The notes under the pieces are model-generated. The model was given only the letters and a program-made list of their open reading frames with translations. It had not been told where the DNA came from and did no database searches. From Collinsella sp. (GTDB lineage Bacteria; Actinomycetota; Coriobacteriia; Coriobacteriales; Coriobacteriaceae), in contig DXLV01000037.1 in NCBI GenBank assembly GCA_019414545.1, positions 1-18,062 on the forward strand: a stretch of 18,062 nucleotides of DNA. The letters are read 5' to 3'. Within the stretch, counting starts at the first letter, position 1; each line of letters opens with the position of its first letter. Shown one piece after another: positions 7,895 to 14,601 of the stretch. The position numbers were made by a program, and so were the translations under genes.

Positions 7895-9913
7895 TTAACC
7901 CATTTGCACGGCGAGCACGAGGAACACCACGAGTGCCGCGACGATGTAGCAGATATAGATGCTGTAGTTGCCGCCCTCGAGCTTAGTCGCGAGGTCGGCG
8001 AGCTTCTCGACACCCTTATGCGGGGCATCGACGAGAACCTTGTCGGGTACGGGCTCCACAGCCTCGGCCACACCGGTGAGCTTCTGGAAGAAGTGCGCGA
8101 TGGACCAGCAGACGGCCGTGCAGCGGTCGCGCAGCGTGTAGAGCGGATGCATAAACCAGGACACCTCGGAGGCAAAGGTCGTGGCCACGACGGGCATATG
8201 CTCGTTGGGAGCATAGCCGCATGCCCACGGCTGGGACTTCTGCACCTTGCCGACGGTCTTGAGCTTGCGATAACCGCAGGCAAGGCCGACGAGCACCACG
8301 AGCGCAATGGCGATCGCGGGCGTGGAGGTAGCAGCGCCGGAGTATTGGTTCATGAGCTCCATGCCCTCGGCGGCAAACACGCCGCCGTACGGATGCAGCA
8401 CGGACGCGGCGACGTCGACCAGAACGGGCGCGATCACGGGAGCGCCGATGCCCAGCACGACGCAGATGGCCGCGAGCAGGCCCTGTGCAAACACCATGGG
8501 GGCGGGAACCTCCTTGGCATTGGCCGCGGCCTCGGAGCGGGGCGCGGAGGCAAAGGAGACGCCATAGGCCTTGACGAAGCACGTGACGGCCAGCGCGCCG
8601 GTAATGGCAAGCGCGACGGCAGCGAACACGGCCACGATCATGACGGCCTTGTCACCCTGCATGGCGGCATTAAACAGCGACTGATAGGTAAACCACTCGG
8701 ACACAAAGCCGTTGAAGGGCGGGATGGCCGAGATGGCAAGCGCGCCAATAAGGAAGCAGATGGCCGTTGCCGGCATACGACGGAACAGGCCGCCCATCTT
8801 CTCCATATTGCGCGTACCCGTGGAGAACAGCAGCGCACCGGCGCCCAAGAACAGCTCGCCCTTAAACATAGCGTGGTTAAACGTGTGGTAGAGGGCGGCC
8901 ATCAGAGCCAGGACGGCGATGCCGACCGAGTTGAGCGCCATGGCGGCCATGGAGGCGCCGACGCCGAGCAGAATGATGCCGATGTTCTCGACGGAGTGAT
9001 AGGCCAGCAGGCGCTTGATATCATGCTCCTGCAGGGCGAAGGCCACGCCGAGGACCGACGAGATCGCACCGAAGACCATGACCATAAGGCCCCACCAGAC
9101 CTGAACGCCCGAAGCGGAGAGCAGGTCGAGACCAACCTTGAGGATGCCGAAGATACCGATCTTGATCATGCCGCCGGACATGAGGGCACTCACGTTGGAC
9201 GGCGCCTCGGGATGTGCCTTAGGCAGCCAGCCGTGCAGCGGAATGATACCGGCCTTGGCGCCAAAGCCAAAGAAGGCGAGCACGAAGCACACGGATGCGA
9301 CCGCGGGGCTAAACTGCGTGGCGCGGAAATCCGCAAAGGCAAACGAGCCACCGGCGAAGTTGGTCATGGTGAGGAAGCTCGCCATGATGAGCACAAAGCC
9401 CACGTGAGCGATCACAAAGTAGAGCCAACCACCGTGGATGGAGTTCTCGTTCTCCTCGATCACGACCAGGAAGTACGAGGTCAGCGACATGAGCTCAAAG
9501 GCGACCAGGAACCAAAACACGTTGTCGGCGGTGATGACGAGCATCATGGACGCCACGAAGGTGTTAAAGAAGAAGCCGGCGCGGCCCTTTTTGCCCGGGT
9601 ACTCATCAAAGTAGTTGAGACCGTAGATCGAACCGGCAAACGCGAGCACCGAGATGAGTGCCACGAACAGACCGGACAGCTGATTGAGCAGCAGCTGGAA
9701 ATGGGCAAACGGGAAGAACACGATGGTGTCGACCGACGTGACATTGCCCAGCACGGCCTGGATACCGGCCACAAACGAAAGCACCGCGGCGACGGCGCCG
9801 ACAAGGCAGCCGGCGGTCTTGGCGGCGTTATCGGCCTTGATCAGCAGAACCGAGGCGAGCGCACCGATGCACGAGACGGCAAGCGATGCGATAAACAGCG
9901 TCATGCTATCCAT
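7895..9913 (-). CDS. hyfB: Hydrogenase-4 membrane subunit HyfB/HycC (antiporter-like)
   Basis: Large multi-pass membrane subunit of 672 residues, the length I recall for E. coli HyfB. NuoL-like core: E140 in WFLVAFELMSLTSYF, K220 in FFGFGAKAGIIPLHGWLPKA, K251 in SGGMIKIGIFGIL and K351 in NHAMFKGELFLGAG are the conserved charged residues. A C-terminal extension includes WACGYAPNEHMPV and ends in a hydrophobic helix, as in HyfB. The chosen ATG at 9913 overlaps the end of hyfA by 8 nt; a second ATG three codons in (9904) is possible. A GAAGGGAG stretch lies about 8 nt upstream of the first ATG. It is expected to be the distal or proximal pump module that closes the membrane arm. Confidence 0.95.
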   Translation of the reverse strand: MDSMTLFIASLAVSCIGALASVLLIKADNAAKTAGCLVGAVAAVLSFVAGIQAVLGNVTSVDTIVFFPFAHFQLLLNQLSGLFVALISVLAFAGSIYGLNYFDEYPGKKGRAGFFFNTFVASMMLVITADNVFWFLVAFELMSLTSYFLVVIEENENSIHGGWLYFVIAHVGFVLIMASFLTMTNFAGGSFAFADFRATQFSPAVASVCFVLAFFGFGAKAGIIPLHGWLPKAHPEAPSNVSALMSGGMIKIGIFGILKVGLDLLSASGVQVWWGLMVMVFGAISSVLGVAFALQEHDIKRLLAYHSVENIGIILLGVGASMAAMALNSVGIAVLALMAALYHTFNHAMFKGELFLGAGALLFSTGTRNMEKMGGLFRRMPATAICFLIGALAISAIPPFNGFVSEWFTYQSLFNAAMQGDKAVMIVAVFAAVALAITGALAVTCFVKAYGVSFASAPRSEAAANAKEVPAPMVFAQGLLAAICVVLGIGAPVIAPVLVDVAASVLHPYGGVFAAEGMELMNQYSGAATSTPAIAIALVVLVGLACGYRKLKTVGKVQKSQPWACGYAPNEHMPVVATTFASEVSWFMHPLYTLRDRCTAVCWSIAHFFQKLTGVAEAVEPVPDKVLVDAPHKGVEKLADLATKLEGGNYSIYICYIVAALVVFLVLAVQMG

Positions 9914-10523
9914 TGTTTACGCTCCCTTCTGCTTTCTCGGACAGGCCCTGGGCCACAGCGGTGACGTCGACAGCCGGACCGTTTTCGATCGAGCGCAGGC
10001 GCTTGGCCTCGTCGAGCTCGCGATCGGCCGCGCCGCCCATGACGGTCAGCGCCTTGGTGGGGCACGCCGCCACGCAATGCGGGCCGTCCGGATCGAAGGC
10101 GCACAGGTCGCACTTCACAGCGCAGGTGTACTGGCCAGGAGCCCACGTAAGCAGGCTGCTCAGGGACTTAGGATACGAAGGCGTCGGGTCGCACATGCCT
10201 GCGACACCGGCGATAGACGTGCCATCGGGATGGATGGCTCCAAAGGGGCACGCGATGGCGCACAGCCTGCACCCGATGCACTCCTGCTCCTTCACGTGGA
10301 TGCGGTCGCCATCGTGCTCGATGGCATTCACCGGGCAGACCTCGGCGCAGGGGGCACCCTCGCAATGGTGGCAGGCAAGGGCGGCCGAAATACCGCCGGT
10401 CTTCACGAGCGCCAGGCGCGGCGTATCCTGAAGACCCTGCATCCGGTGAGCGTCGGCACAGGCGGACTGACATGTTCCGCAGCCGATGCACCTCTCCGGG
10501 TTGATGTCGATGAAGCGGTTCAT
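9906..10523 (-). CDS. hyfA: Four-cluster electron transfer subunit HyfA/HycB
   Basis: Iron-sulfur protein of 205 residues that should carry electrons from FdhF to the hydrogenase module. Four [4Fe-4S] motifs are seen: C12/C15/C18/C22, C51/C54/C59/C63, C82/C85/C88/C92 and C138/C141/C150/C154. The start MNRFIDINPERCIGC and the central LLTWAPGQYTCAVKCDLC match remembered E. coli HyfA. I chose the ATG at 10523, 5 nt after AAAGGAAG; an in-frame GTG two codons upstream (10529) falls inside that site and is unlikely. It is separated from fdhF by 78 nt holding a strong hairpin, and overlaps hyfB by 8 nt. It is distinct from the shorter HydN-like protein encoded before fdhF. Confidence 0.94.
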   Translation of the reverse strand: MNRFIDINPERCIGCGTCQSACADAHRMQGLQDTPRLALVKTGGISAALACHHCEGAPCAEVCPVNAIEHDGDRIHVKEQECIGCRLCAIACPFGAIHPDGTSIAGVAGMCDPTPSYPKSLSSLLTWAPGQYTCAVKCDLCAFDPDGPHCVAACPTKALTVMGGAADRELDEAKRLRSIENGPAVDVTAVAQGLSEKAEGSVNNG

Positions 10524-10545
10524 CCCCACTTCCTTTCAAAATAAC

Positions 10546-10580
10546 GGGCCGGGCTCCCGAACGTACGGGACGCCCGGCCC
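10546..10580. repeat. Strong intercistronic hairpin between fdhF and hyfA
   Basis: GGGCCGGGC at 10546-10554 is the exact reverse complement of GCCCGGCCC at 10572-10580, and TCCCG at 10555-10559 pairs with CGGGA at 10566-10570 around a 6-nt loop, leaving one bulged base at 10571. On the operon (minus) strand the hairpin is followed by GTTATTTTG, which is not a good U-tract, and then directly by the hyfA ribosome site. It could act as a partial terminator or as a 3' stabiliser for an fdhF transcript. A plus-strand reading has AAAAAG after it, so it is not a plus-strand terminator. Confidence 0.8.
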
Positions 10581-10601
10581 AAAAAGCCAACGAGAACGGG
10601 A

Positions 10602-12824
10602 CTACACGATTTGATTCACGTGCGTCTCGTCGTCGAACTTGGCGGCACCGGGCTCAACGTCCTGGGGAGCGGCGGCGTCGACCAGAGCCTGCTTGAGCTC
10701 GGTGTACTGACGCTCGACTTCGCCCTCGGCCCAGACCTGGTCGGCAATGGCGTCGACCTGGCAGGCGGAGAACTTGTCCTCGGGCGTATGCGAGACCGGG
10801 TCGACCTTGTGCATGGTCAGCTCGTTGCACTTGCCGATCCACCACTGGTAGGTCATATAGACCGTGCCCTTGTTGATACGGTCGCTCACGTCGGCGCGGC
10901 TGTATACCTGGCCGCGGCGGCTGTGAATCGAGACGATGTCGCCGTTCTTGATGCCGCGCGCCTGGGCGTCCGCGGGATTCATGCGGACAAAGCCGGGCTC
11001 GTCGGCAAGCAGCGCCAGCGTCTTGCAGTTGCCGGTCATCGAGCGGCAGCTGTAGTGGCCGACCTCGCGGACGGTGCACAGGATGAGTGGGTACTCATCG
11101 TCGGGAAGCTCGGAGGGCGCCTCCCAGTCGTGCGCCATCAGGTTGGCGCGGCCGTCCTTGGTGGTGAACTTGCCACCAGCGAACATGTCGGCCGTGCCGT
11201 GGTCGTTCACATCGGTGCTCTTGACCGGCCACTGGGCGTAACCGCCCTCGGGGGCCATCTTCTCGTAGGTCGCGCCCACAAAGTTGGGGCACAGGCTAAT
11301 GCACTCGTTCCAGATCTGCTCGGTGTTGTCGTAGTGCATGGGGTATCCCATACGCGTGGACAGGTCCGCGAAGATCTCCCAGTCGTGACGGCACTCGCCC
11401 TTGGGCGGAACGGCCGCGTCAAAGTGCTGGAAGCTACGGTCGGATGCGGTAAAGACACCCTCGTGCTCGCCCCAAGAGGTGGCAGGCAGGATGACGTCGG
11501 CGAGCATGGTCGTCTGCGTCATAAAGATGTCCTGGCAAATGAACAGATCCAGCTCGGAGAGCGTCTTGCGCATACCGGCCGAATCGGGCTCGGTCTGTAC
11601 CGGGTCCTCGCCGTAGTTGTAGAAGCAGTGCACCTTGCCCTCGTCGACCAGGTGGCCCAGGTCGGTGAGCTTATAGCCCTCCTCGAGCGGGAGCTTTTCC
11701 TCGGGCACGCCCCAAGCCTTGGCAAACTTGGCACGCACAGCCGGGTCGGTGACCTTCTGGTAGCCAGGGTACAGGTTGGGCAGCATGCCCATATCGCAGG
11801 AGCCCTGGACGTTATTCTGACCGCGCACGGGCGCGAGGCCGGAATTGGGTTTGCCGATCTGGCCGGCAACGCAGGCGATGGAGGCGATGGTGTGCACCGT
11901 CTTCAGGTTCTGCTTCTGCTGGCATACGCCCATGCCCCAGCCAATGATGGCAGAGGGCTTCGCCGTGGCGTACATCTCGGCAGCTTGGTGGATCAACGCG
12001 GGCTCGACACCCGTGATGTCCTGTACGGATTCGGGAGTGTAGTTCTTGATGGTCTCCCACCACTCGTCAAAGCCGTTCGTGTGCTCGGCGACGAATTCCT
12101 TGTCGTAGAGGCCATCGTTGACCAAGCAGTTGGCAAAGGCGTTGAGGAACGCGACGTTGCAACCGTTCTTGATCGGAAGGTAGAGATCGGCGATACGCGC
12201 GGTTTCGATATGGCGCGGGTCGGCGACGATGATCTTGCAACCCTTTTCTTTGGCTCGCACGATACGCCTTGCGACGATGGGGTGCGAATCGGCAGGGTTA
12301 TAGCCGAAGAGGAAAATGCAGCCCGCATCCTCCATACCGGGGATGGAGCATGACATGCAACCTGAACCAACCGTGTCCATCAGACCGAGGACAGTAGGGC
12401 CGTGTCAAGTACGGGCGCAGTTGTCCACGCTGTGGGTGCCGATGCACGCACGCGTAAACTTCTGCATGACGTAGTTCGCCTCATTGCCGCCGCCTCGCGA
12501 AGAGCCGGTGGTCATGACAGCGTTAGGACCATATTCGTCAATTATGGCCTGCATCTTAGATGCGGTGAAATCCAGTGCCTCGTCCCAGCTTACGCGCTCA
12601 AGATCCGCGCCCTTGGTGCGGCGGATCATCGGGTGCAGTACGCGAGGAGTCAAGATCTTGGTGTCGTTGATGAAGTCGTAGCCGCTCATGCCCTTAAGGC
12701 ACAGCTCGCCCTGATTGGTGATGCCGTTGAGCGGTTCGGTACCCACGACCTGGCCGTTTTGGACCAAGAGGTTAAACTGGCAACCGGCACCGCAGTACGG
12801 GCAGATCACTTTATGCTTCTCCAT
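10602..12824 (-). CDS. fdhF: Formate dehydrogenase H, selenocysteine-containing (UGA read through)
   Basis: Molybdopterin-dependent formate dehydrogenase, the formate-oxidising part of FHL. The gene is one frame of 741 codons interrupted by a UGA at 12405-12407. Read as Sec it gives 740 residues with U140, the same position as in E. coli FDH-H. N-terminal C8, C11, C15 and C42 bind one [4Fe-4S] cluster, with K44 after it. The active-site segment is NCART-U-HGPTVLGL, with H141 next to the Sec. R334 in PVRGQNNVQG matches E. coli R333. The C-terminal domain contains REVGHYSCRSMTGNC and YMTYQWWIG. Start ATG at 12824 follows GGAAGGAGGG; the apparent extension up to 12932 is not supported by a ribosome site or by family length. 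E. coli FDH-H is 715 residues; this one has an extra polar tail. It lies 76 nt after hydN. Confidence 0.95.
12375..12407 (-). promoter_or_regulatory. In-frame UGA (Sec) codon and SECIS-like hairpin of fdhF
   Basis: The UGA lies at 12405-12407 on the minus strand. Counting its U as 1, mRNA bases 16-19 (GUCC) pair with 30-33 (GGAC), UC 20-21 can pair with GA 27-28, leaving a bulged U and an apical GGUCU at 22-26. From memory, E. coli fdhF has the same GGUCU at the same distance from its UGA, recognised by SelB. Here the bulged U would be on the 3' side of the stem, unlike E. coli. The codons right after UGA (CAC GGC CCU) also match. The downstream part stays open for another 592 codons of clear FdhF sequence. 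Confidence 0.88.
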
Positions 12825-12847
12825 GACACCCTCCTTCCTTTCTCTGC

Positions 12848-12863
12848 TACCGATTACTCGGTA
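12848..12863. repeat. Small hairpin in the hydN-fdhF gap
   Basis: TACCGA (12848-12853) and TCGGTA (12858-12863) form a perfect 6-bp stem with a 4-nt loop, 23 nt before the fdhF start and just upstream of its ribosome site. A second possible stem, GGGC 12881-12884 with GCCC 12894-12897, lies close to the hydN stop. Neither has a U-tract, so a terminator is unlikely; the role is unknown. Confidence 0.5.
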
Positions 12864-12900
12864 CGTATTTGACAATCGTTGGGCCTGTATGGCCGCCCGC

Positions 12901-13419
12901 CTACGCCTCGTTTTCGATGGTGGCGCGGGCACGCTCGGCAGTCAGCTCCGCCAGGCGCTCCTCGTCTACCAAGGTGAGGCCCTTAGTCGGGCACGCCTCG
13001 GCACACGCCGGACCGCCGGGACGGTCCACGCACAGGTCGCACTTGAGCACGAAGCTCTTAGTCTGCGAACCCACGCGCACGTCGCCCATCAAGACGGGGA
13101 CCTGCGTGGTCGCCACGCTCACGGCGCCAAAGGGGCAGGCCATGACGCAGCTCTTGCAGCCGATGCAGTTGTCCTCGTTGACGCCGATGCGATGGTTCTT
13201 TGGATCAAAGAACAAGGCGCCCGTGGGGCAGGCCTTAGCGCACGGGGCATCCTCGCAGTGATGGCAAGCCACCGGTGCGGAGATCTCGTACGTACGCGTC
13301 ACGCGCAGACGCGGCGCGGCAATGTTGCCGGGGATGTCGTGTGCCTCGATACACGCTGCCATGCAGGTTTGACACCCAATGCAGCGCGATGAATCGGCTA
13401 CGACTCGTTTATTGCCCAT
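12901..13419 (-). CDS. hydN: HydN-like four-cluster ferredoxin protein
   Basis: Iron-sulfur protein of 172 residues, probably an electron carrier or partner for FdhF. Four [4Fe-4S] motifs: C13/C16/C19/C23, C52/C55/C60/C64, C85/C88/C91/C95 and C127/C130/C139/C143. Length and the ending (EERLAELTAERARATIENEA) resemble E. coli HydN (175 residues, ending with a similar SAEKRRRTA) more than HyfA or HycB, which are about 205. Start ATG at 13419 follows AGGAGGG at 13430-13436 with 10 nt spacing; a GTG 9 nt upstream is too close to that site, and the open frame further out to 13593 has no family support. It is the first gene of the operon. The hydN/hycB/hyfA family is hard to subdivide, so the symbol is likely rather than certain. 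Confidence 0.85.
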   Translation of the reverse strand: MGNKRVVADSSRCIGCQTCMAACIEAHDIPGNIAAPRLRVTRTYEISAPVACHHCEDAPCAKACPTGALFFDPKNHRIGVNEDNCIGCKSCVMACPFGAVSVATTQVPVLMGDVRVGSQTKSFVLKCDLCVDRPGGPACAEACPTKGLTLVDEERLAELTAERARATIENEA

Positions 13420-13443
13420 GTTGTTCACTCCCTCCTGAATCCC

Positions 13444-13494
13444 ATGCCGGAGAGACCCTGTCGACGTTGCCCCGGACCGCCCGTGGTCCGGCAT
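13444..13494 (-). promoter_or_regulatory. hydN leader with two mutually exclusive hairpins
   Basis: In the leader RNA (minus strand) a first arm, AUGCCGGACC (13485-13494), can pair in two ways. Its CCGGACC part (13485-13491) pairs with GGUCCGG (13472-13478) over a 6-nt loop. Alternatively its AUGCCGGA part (13487-13494) pairs with UCCGGCAU (13444-13451), which ends 7 nt before the hydN ribosome site. Both pairings are perfect, 7 and 8 bp, and share bases. This is the layout of a leader switch, but no known riboswitch class is recognised. Confidence 0.5.
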
Positions 13495-13571
13495 CGGCGT
13501 ATCGAGAGCATGCGGCGAAACAGGCACTCGGTAGAATATCTCCAACGGTATACAGGTTAAATATACGCAGT

Positions 13572-13622
13572 TGCAGGGGGTAAACTTGAGCATAGGCCCT
13601 GCATTACGGGTGTATTGCAGGG
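13572..13622. repeat. Triple TGCAGGG motif cluster upstream of hydN
   Basis: TGCAGGG occurs at 13572-13578 and 13616-13622 on the plus strand and as its reverse complement CCCTGCA at 13597-13603, so three 7-bp copies lie within 51 bp. The last two form an inverted repeat with a 12-nt spacer. The arrangement looks like binding sites for a dimeric regulator. No regulator can be named. Confidence 0.4.
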
Positions 13623-13727
13623 GTTTGGGCTGGTTAGGATTATTCTCAATAGGATATAAAAGCGAGTGTATTACACGCGTACGCCCAACAAAGATTTCAC
13701 GCTCGCTTCTGAAGGATGTAGTACGTT

Positions 13728-13743
13728 TGTAATAATGTTCACA
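13728..13743. promoter_or_regulatory. CRP/FNR-like palindromic site
   Basis: The 16-mer TGTAATAATGTTCACA has the form TGTRA-N6-TYACA, one base away from a CRP consensus half-site pair (TGTGA-N6-TCACA). CRP/FNR-family regulators bind such palindromes, and the site lies in the divergent promoter region. One site of this length may occur by chance. Confidence 0.3.
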
Positions 13744-13781
13744 CTCAATTACTCGAGTGCAATAAAGTAGTTGTTATAAGA

Positions 13782-13810
13782 TTGGCAATTACTAGCCGAA
13801 GCTGTATTTG
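13782..13810 (+). promoter_or_regulatory. Candidate promoter of the antitoxin-PIN gene pair
   Basis: TTGGCA (13782-13787) is a good -35 box, 17 nt before a poor -10 box TATTTG (13805-13810). Inverted copies GTGCAATA (13757-13764) and TATTGCAC (13819-13826) flank it and could be an operator for autoregulation, as is common for antitoxins. The -10 match is only three of six bases. Confidence 0.3.
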
Positions 13811-13847
13811 ACTATTCATATTGCACGCTCATTAAGGGAGGCCAGTG

Positions 13848-14171
13848 ATGTCATCGACTCAAAAACGAGCCATCCTGCAGGTGCGCATTCGCGAGGAAGA
13901 CAAGCAGCATGCCGAGCGTCTCTACGACGCCATGGGCACATCGCTCGCCGAGGCTGTCCGTCTATTTGTCGCGCAGAGCATTTTGATGCGCAAGCTCCCC
14001 TTTCAGCCGGTCGCCGTGCGCTCAAAGGACGGCACCGCCGCCTATGGATCGCTCAAAGCATATGGGGACCCCAATCGCCGCTCCAAGGAGCGCAATGCCT
14101 GGATTGAATACCTTGCTACAGAAAGCGACGATTCGATTTTGGGTCCCGAGGAAGTAGATATCCATGAGTAG
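13848..14171 (+). CDS. RelB/DinJ-like ribbon-helix-helix antitoxin
   Basis: 107-residue protein. Residues about 7-52 (RAILQVRIREEDKQHAERLY and on to SILMRKLPF) match the RelB/DinJ pattern: a short beta strand for DNA binding, two helices with the typical MGTSLAEAVRLFV segment, and the MRKLPF ending. The remaining C-terminal half is charged and probably binds the partner protein. It should repress its own operon and neutralise the overlapping PIN protein. The ATG at 13848 lies 6 nt after AAGGGAGG (13834-13841); a GTG one codon earlier is also in frame. It overlaps the next gene by 8 nt (ATGAGTAG). It runs divergently from the FHL operon. DinJ/RelB antitoxins usually pair with YafQ/RelE-type toxins, so the PIN partner is unusual. 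It might also regulate other genes. Confidence 0.75.
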   Translation: MSSTQKRAILQVRIREEDKQHAERLYDAMGTSLAEAVRLFVAQSILMRKLPFQPVAVRSKDGTAAYGSLKAYGDPNRRSKERNAWIEYLATESDDSILGPEEVDIHE

Positions 14172-14601
14172 CACCATCATCGACGAGACCGTCATCCTGC
14201 GCTATCTGCTCGACGACGACGAGGTCCTGTCGCCGCGCGCCGCCAAGGTCATCGCCACGCGCACCGCTCGTGTCTACCCCGAGATCATCACGCGCGTCGT
14301 GGTCACGCTGCGCGACGTCTATAAGGTTCCACGCGTTGAGATTGCTGCGGCCATGAAAAGGCTGATCGATGACGTCATGGTCGACGAGCCCACCGTTGTC
14401 GCCCTTGCCGTCAAACTCTTTGGCAAGACCCATATGGACTTTACCGACTGCCTCCTCGCAGCCCGAACAGCCATCTACAACGATGATGTCGTGAGCTTTG
14501 GCAAGCCCATCATCCGCCGCAAGCGCCAAACCGCAGCCGAAGCCCGCAGCCGCAGCATCGACTCCACCATCGACAAGCTCCGCCACCGCCCCCGCAGCTA
14601 A
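14164..14601 (+). CDS. PIN-domain protein (VapC-like), active site apparently degenerate
   Basis: 145-residue protein with the PIN fold pattern: IDETVILRYLLDDD (6-19), ITRVVVTLRDVYKVPRVEIA (42-61), DFTDCLLAARTA (92-103) and VVSFGKPI (109-116). VapC-type PIN toxins cleave RNA using four acidic residues. D7 and D92/D95 are present. The position normally held by Glu two strands in (LETVWVLR-type motif) is R44, and the final TFD-type Asp is G113; the usual Asn after the first Asp is also changed (DETV rather than DTNV). The C-terminal 25 residues are basic. It may therefore be inactive as a nuclease or use other residues (E40 is near). Overlap with the antitoxin gene indicates translational coupling. 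The fold assignment is by motif only. Confidence 0.7.
   Translation: MSSTIIDETVILRYLLDDDEVLSPRAAKVIATRTARVYPEIITRVVVTLRDVYKVPRVEIAAAMKRLIDDVMVDEPTVVALAVKLFGKTHMDFTDCLLAARTAIYNDDVVSFGKPIIRRKRQTAAEARSRSIDSTIDKLRHRPRS

Larger units (their letters stand above)
13420..13847. other. Divergent intergenic region between hydN and the antitoxin gene
   Basis: 428 bp without a credible gene, visibly AT-richer than the flanking genes from about 13500 onward. It should contain the hyd/fdh/hyf operon promoter, which I cannot place with confidence. A possible minus-strand pair is TTGCCA (13783-13788) with TTTATT (13761-13766) at 16 nt spacing, which would leave a leader of about 335 nt. No sigma-54 type promoter (GG-N10-GC near hydN) was convincing. 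Confidence 0.6.

Noticed and set aside
7391..9964. 857-codon open frame on the plus strand opposite hyfB/hyfC
   Set aside because: Same reason: a mirror of the codon bias of hyfB and hyfC, low-complexity charged product, no ribosome site of note.
10611..12353. 580-codon plus-strand frame opposite fdhF
   Set aside because: Antisense shadow of the fdhF gene, with no recognisable domain.
12378..12824. fdhF as a pseudogene broken by a stop codon
   Set aside because: The stop is UGA exactly at the known Sec position, the reading frame continues without shift, and a SECIS-like hairpin follows.
12825..12932. N-terminal extension of FdhF to 12932
   Set aside because: It overlaps hydN, encodes an Arg-rich segment foreign to the family, and the ATG at 12824 has an excellent ribosome site and the usual MEKHKVICPYCGAGC start.
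13597..13622. Intrinsic terminator CCCTGCA/TGCAGGG upstream of hydN
   Set aside because: The 7-bp stem has a 12-nt loop and no U-tract on either strand; better seen as a motif pair.
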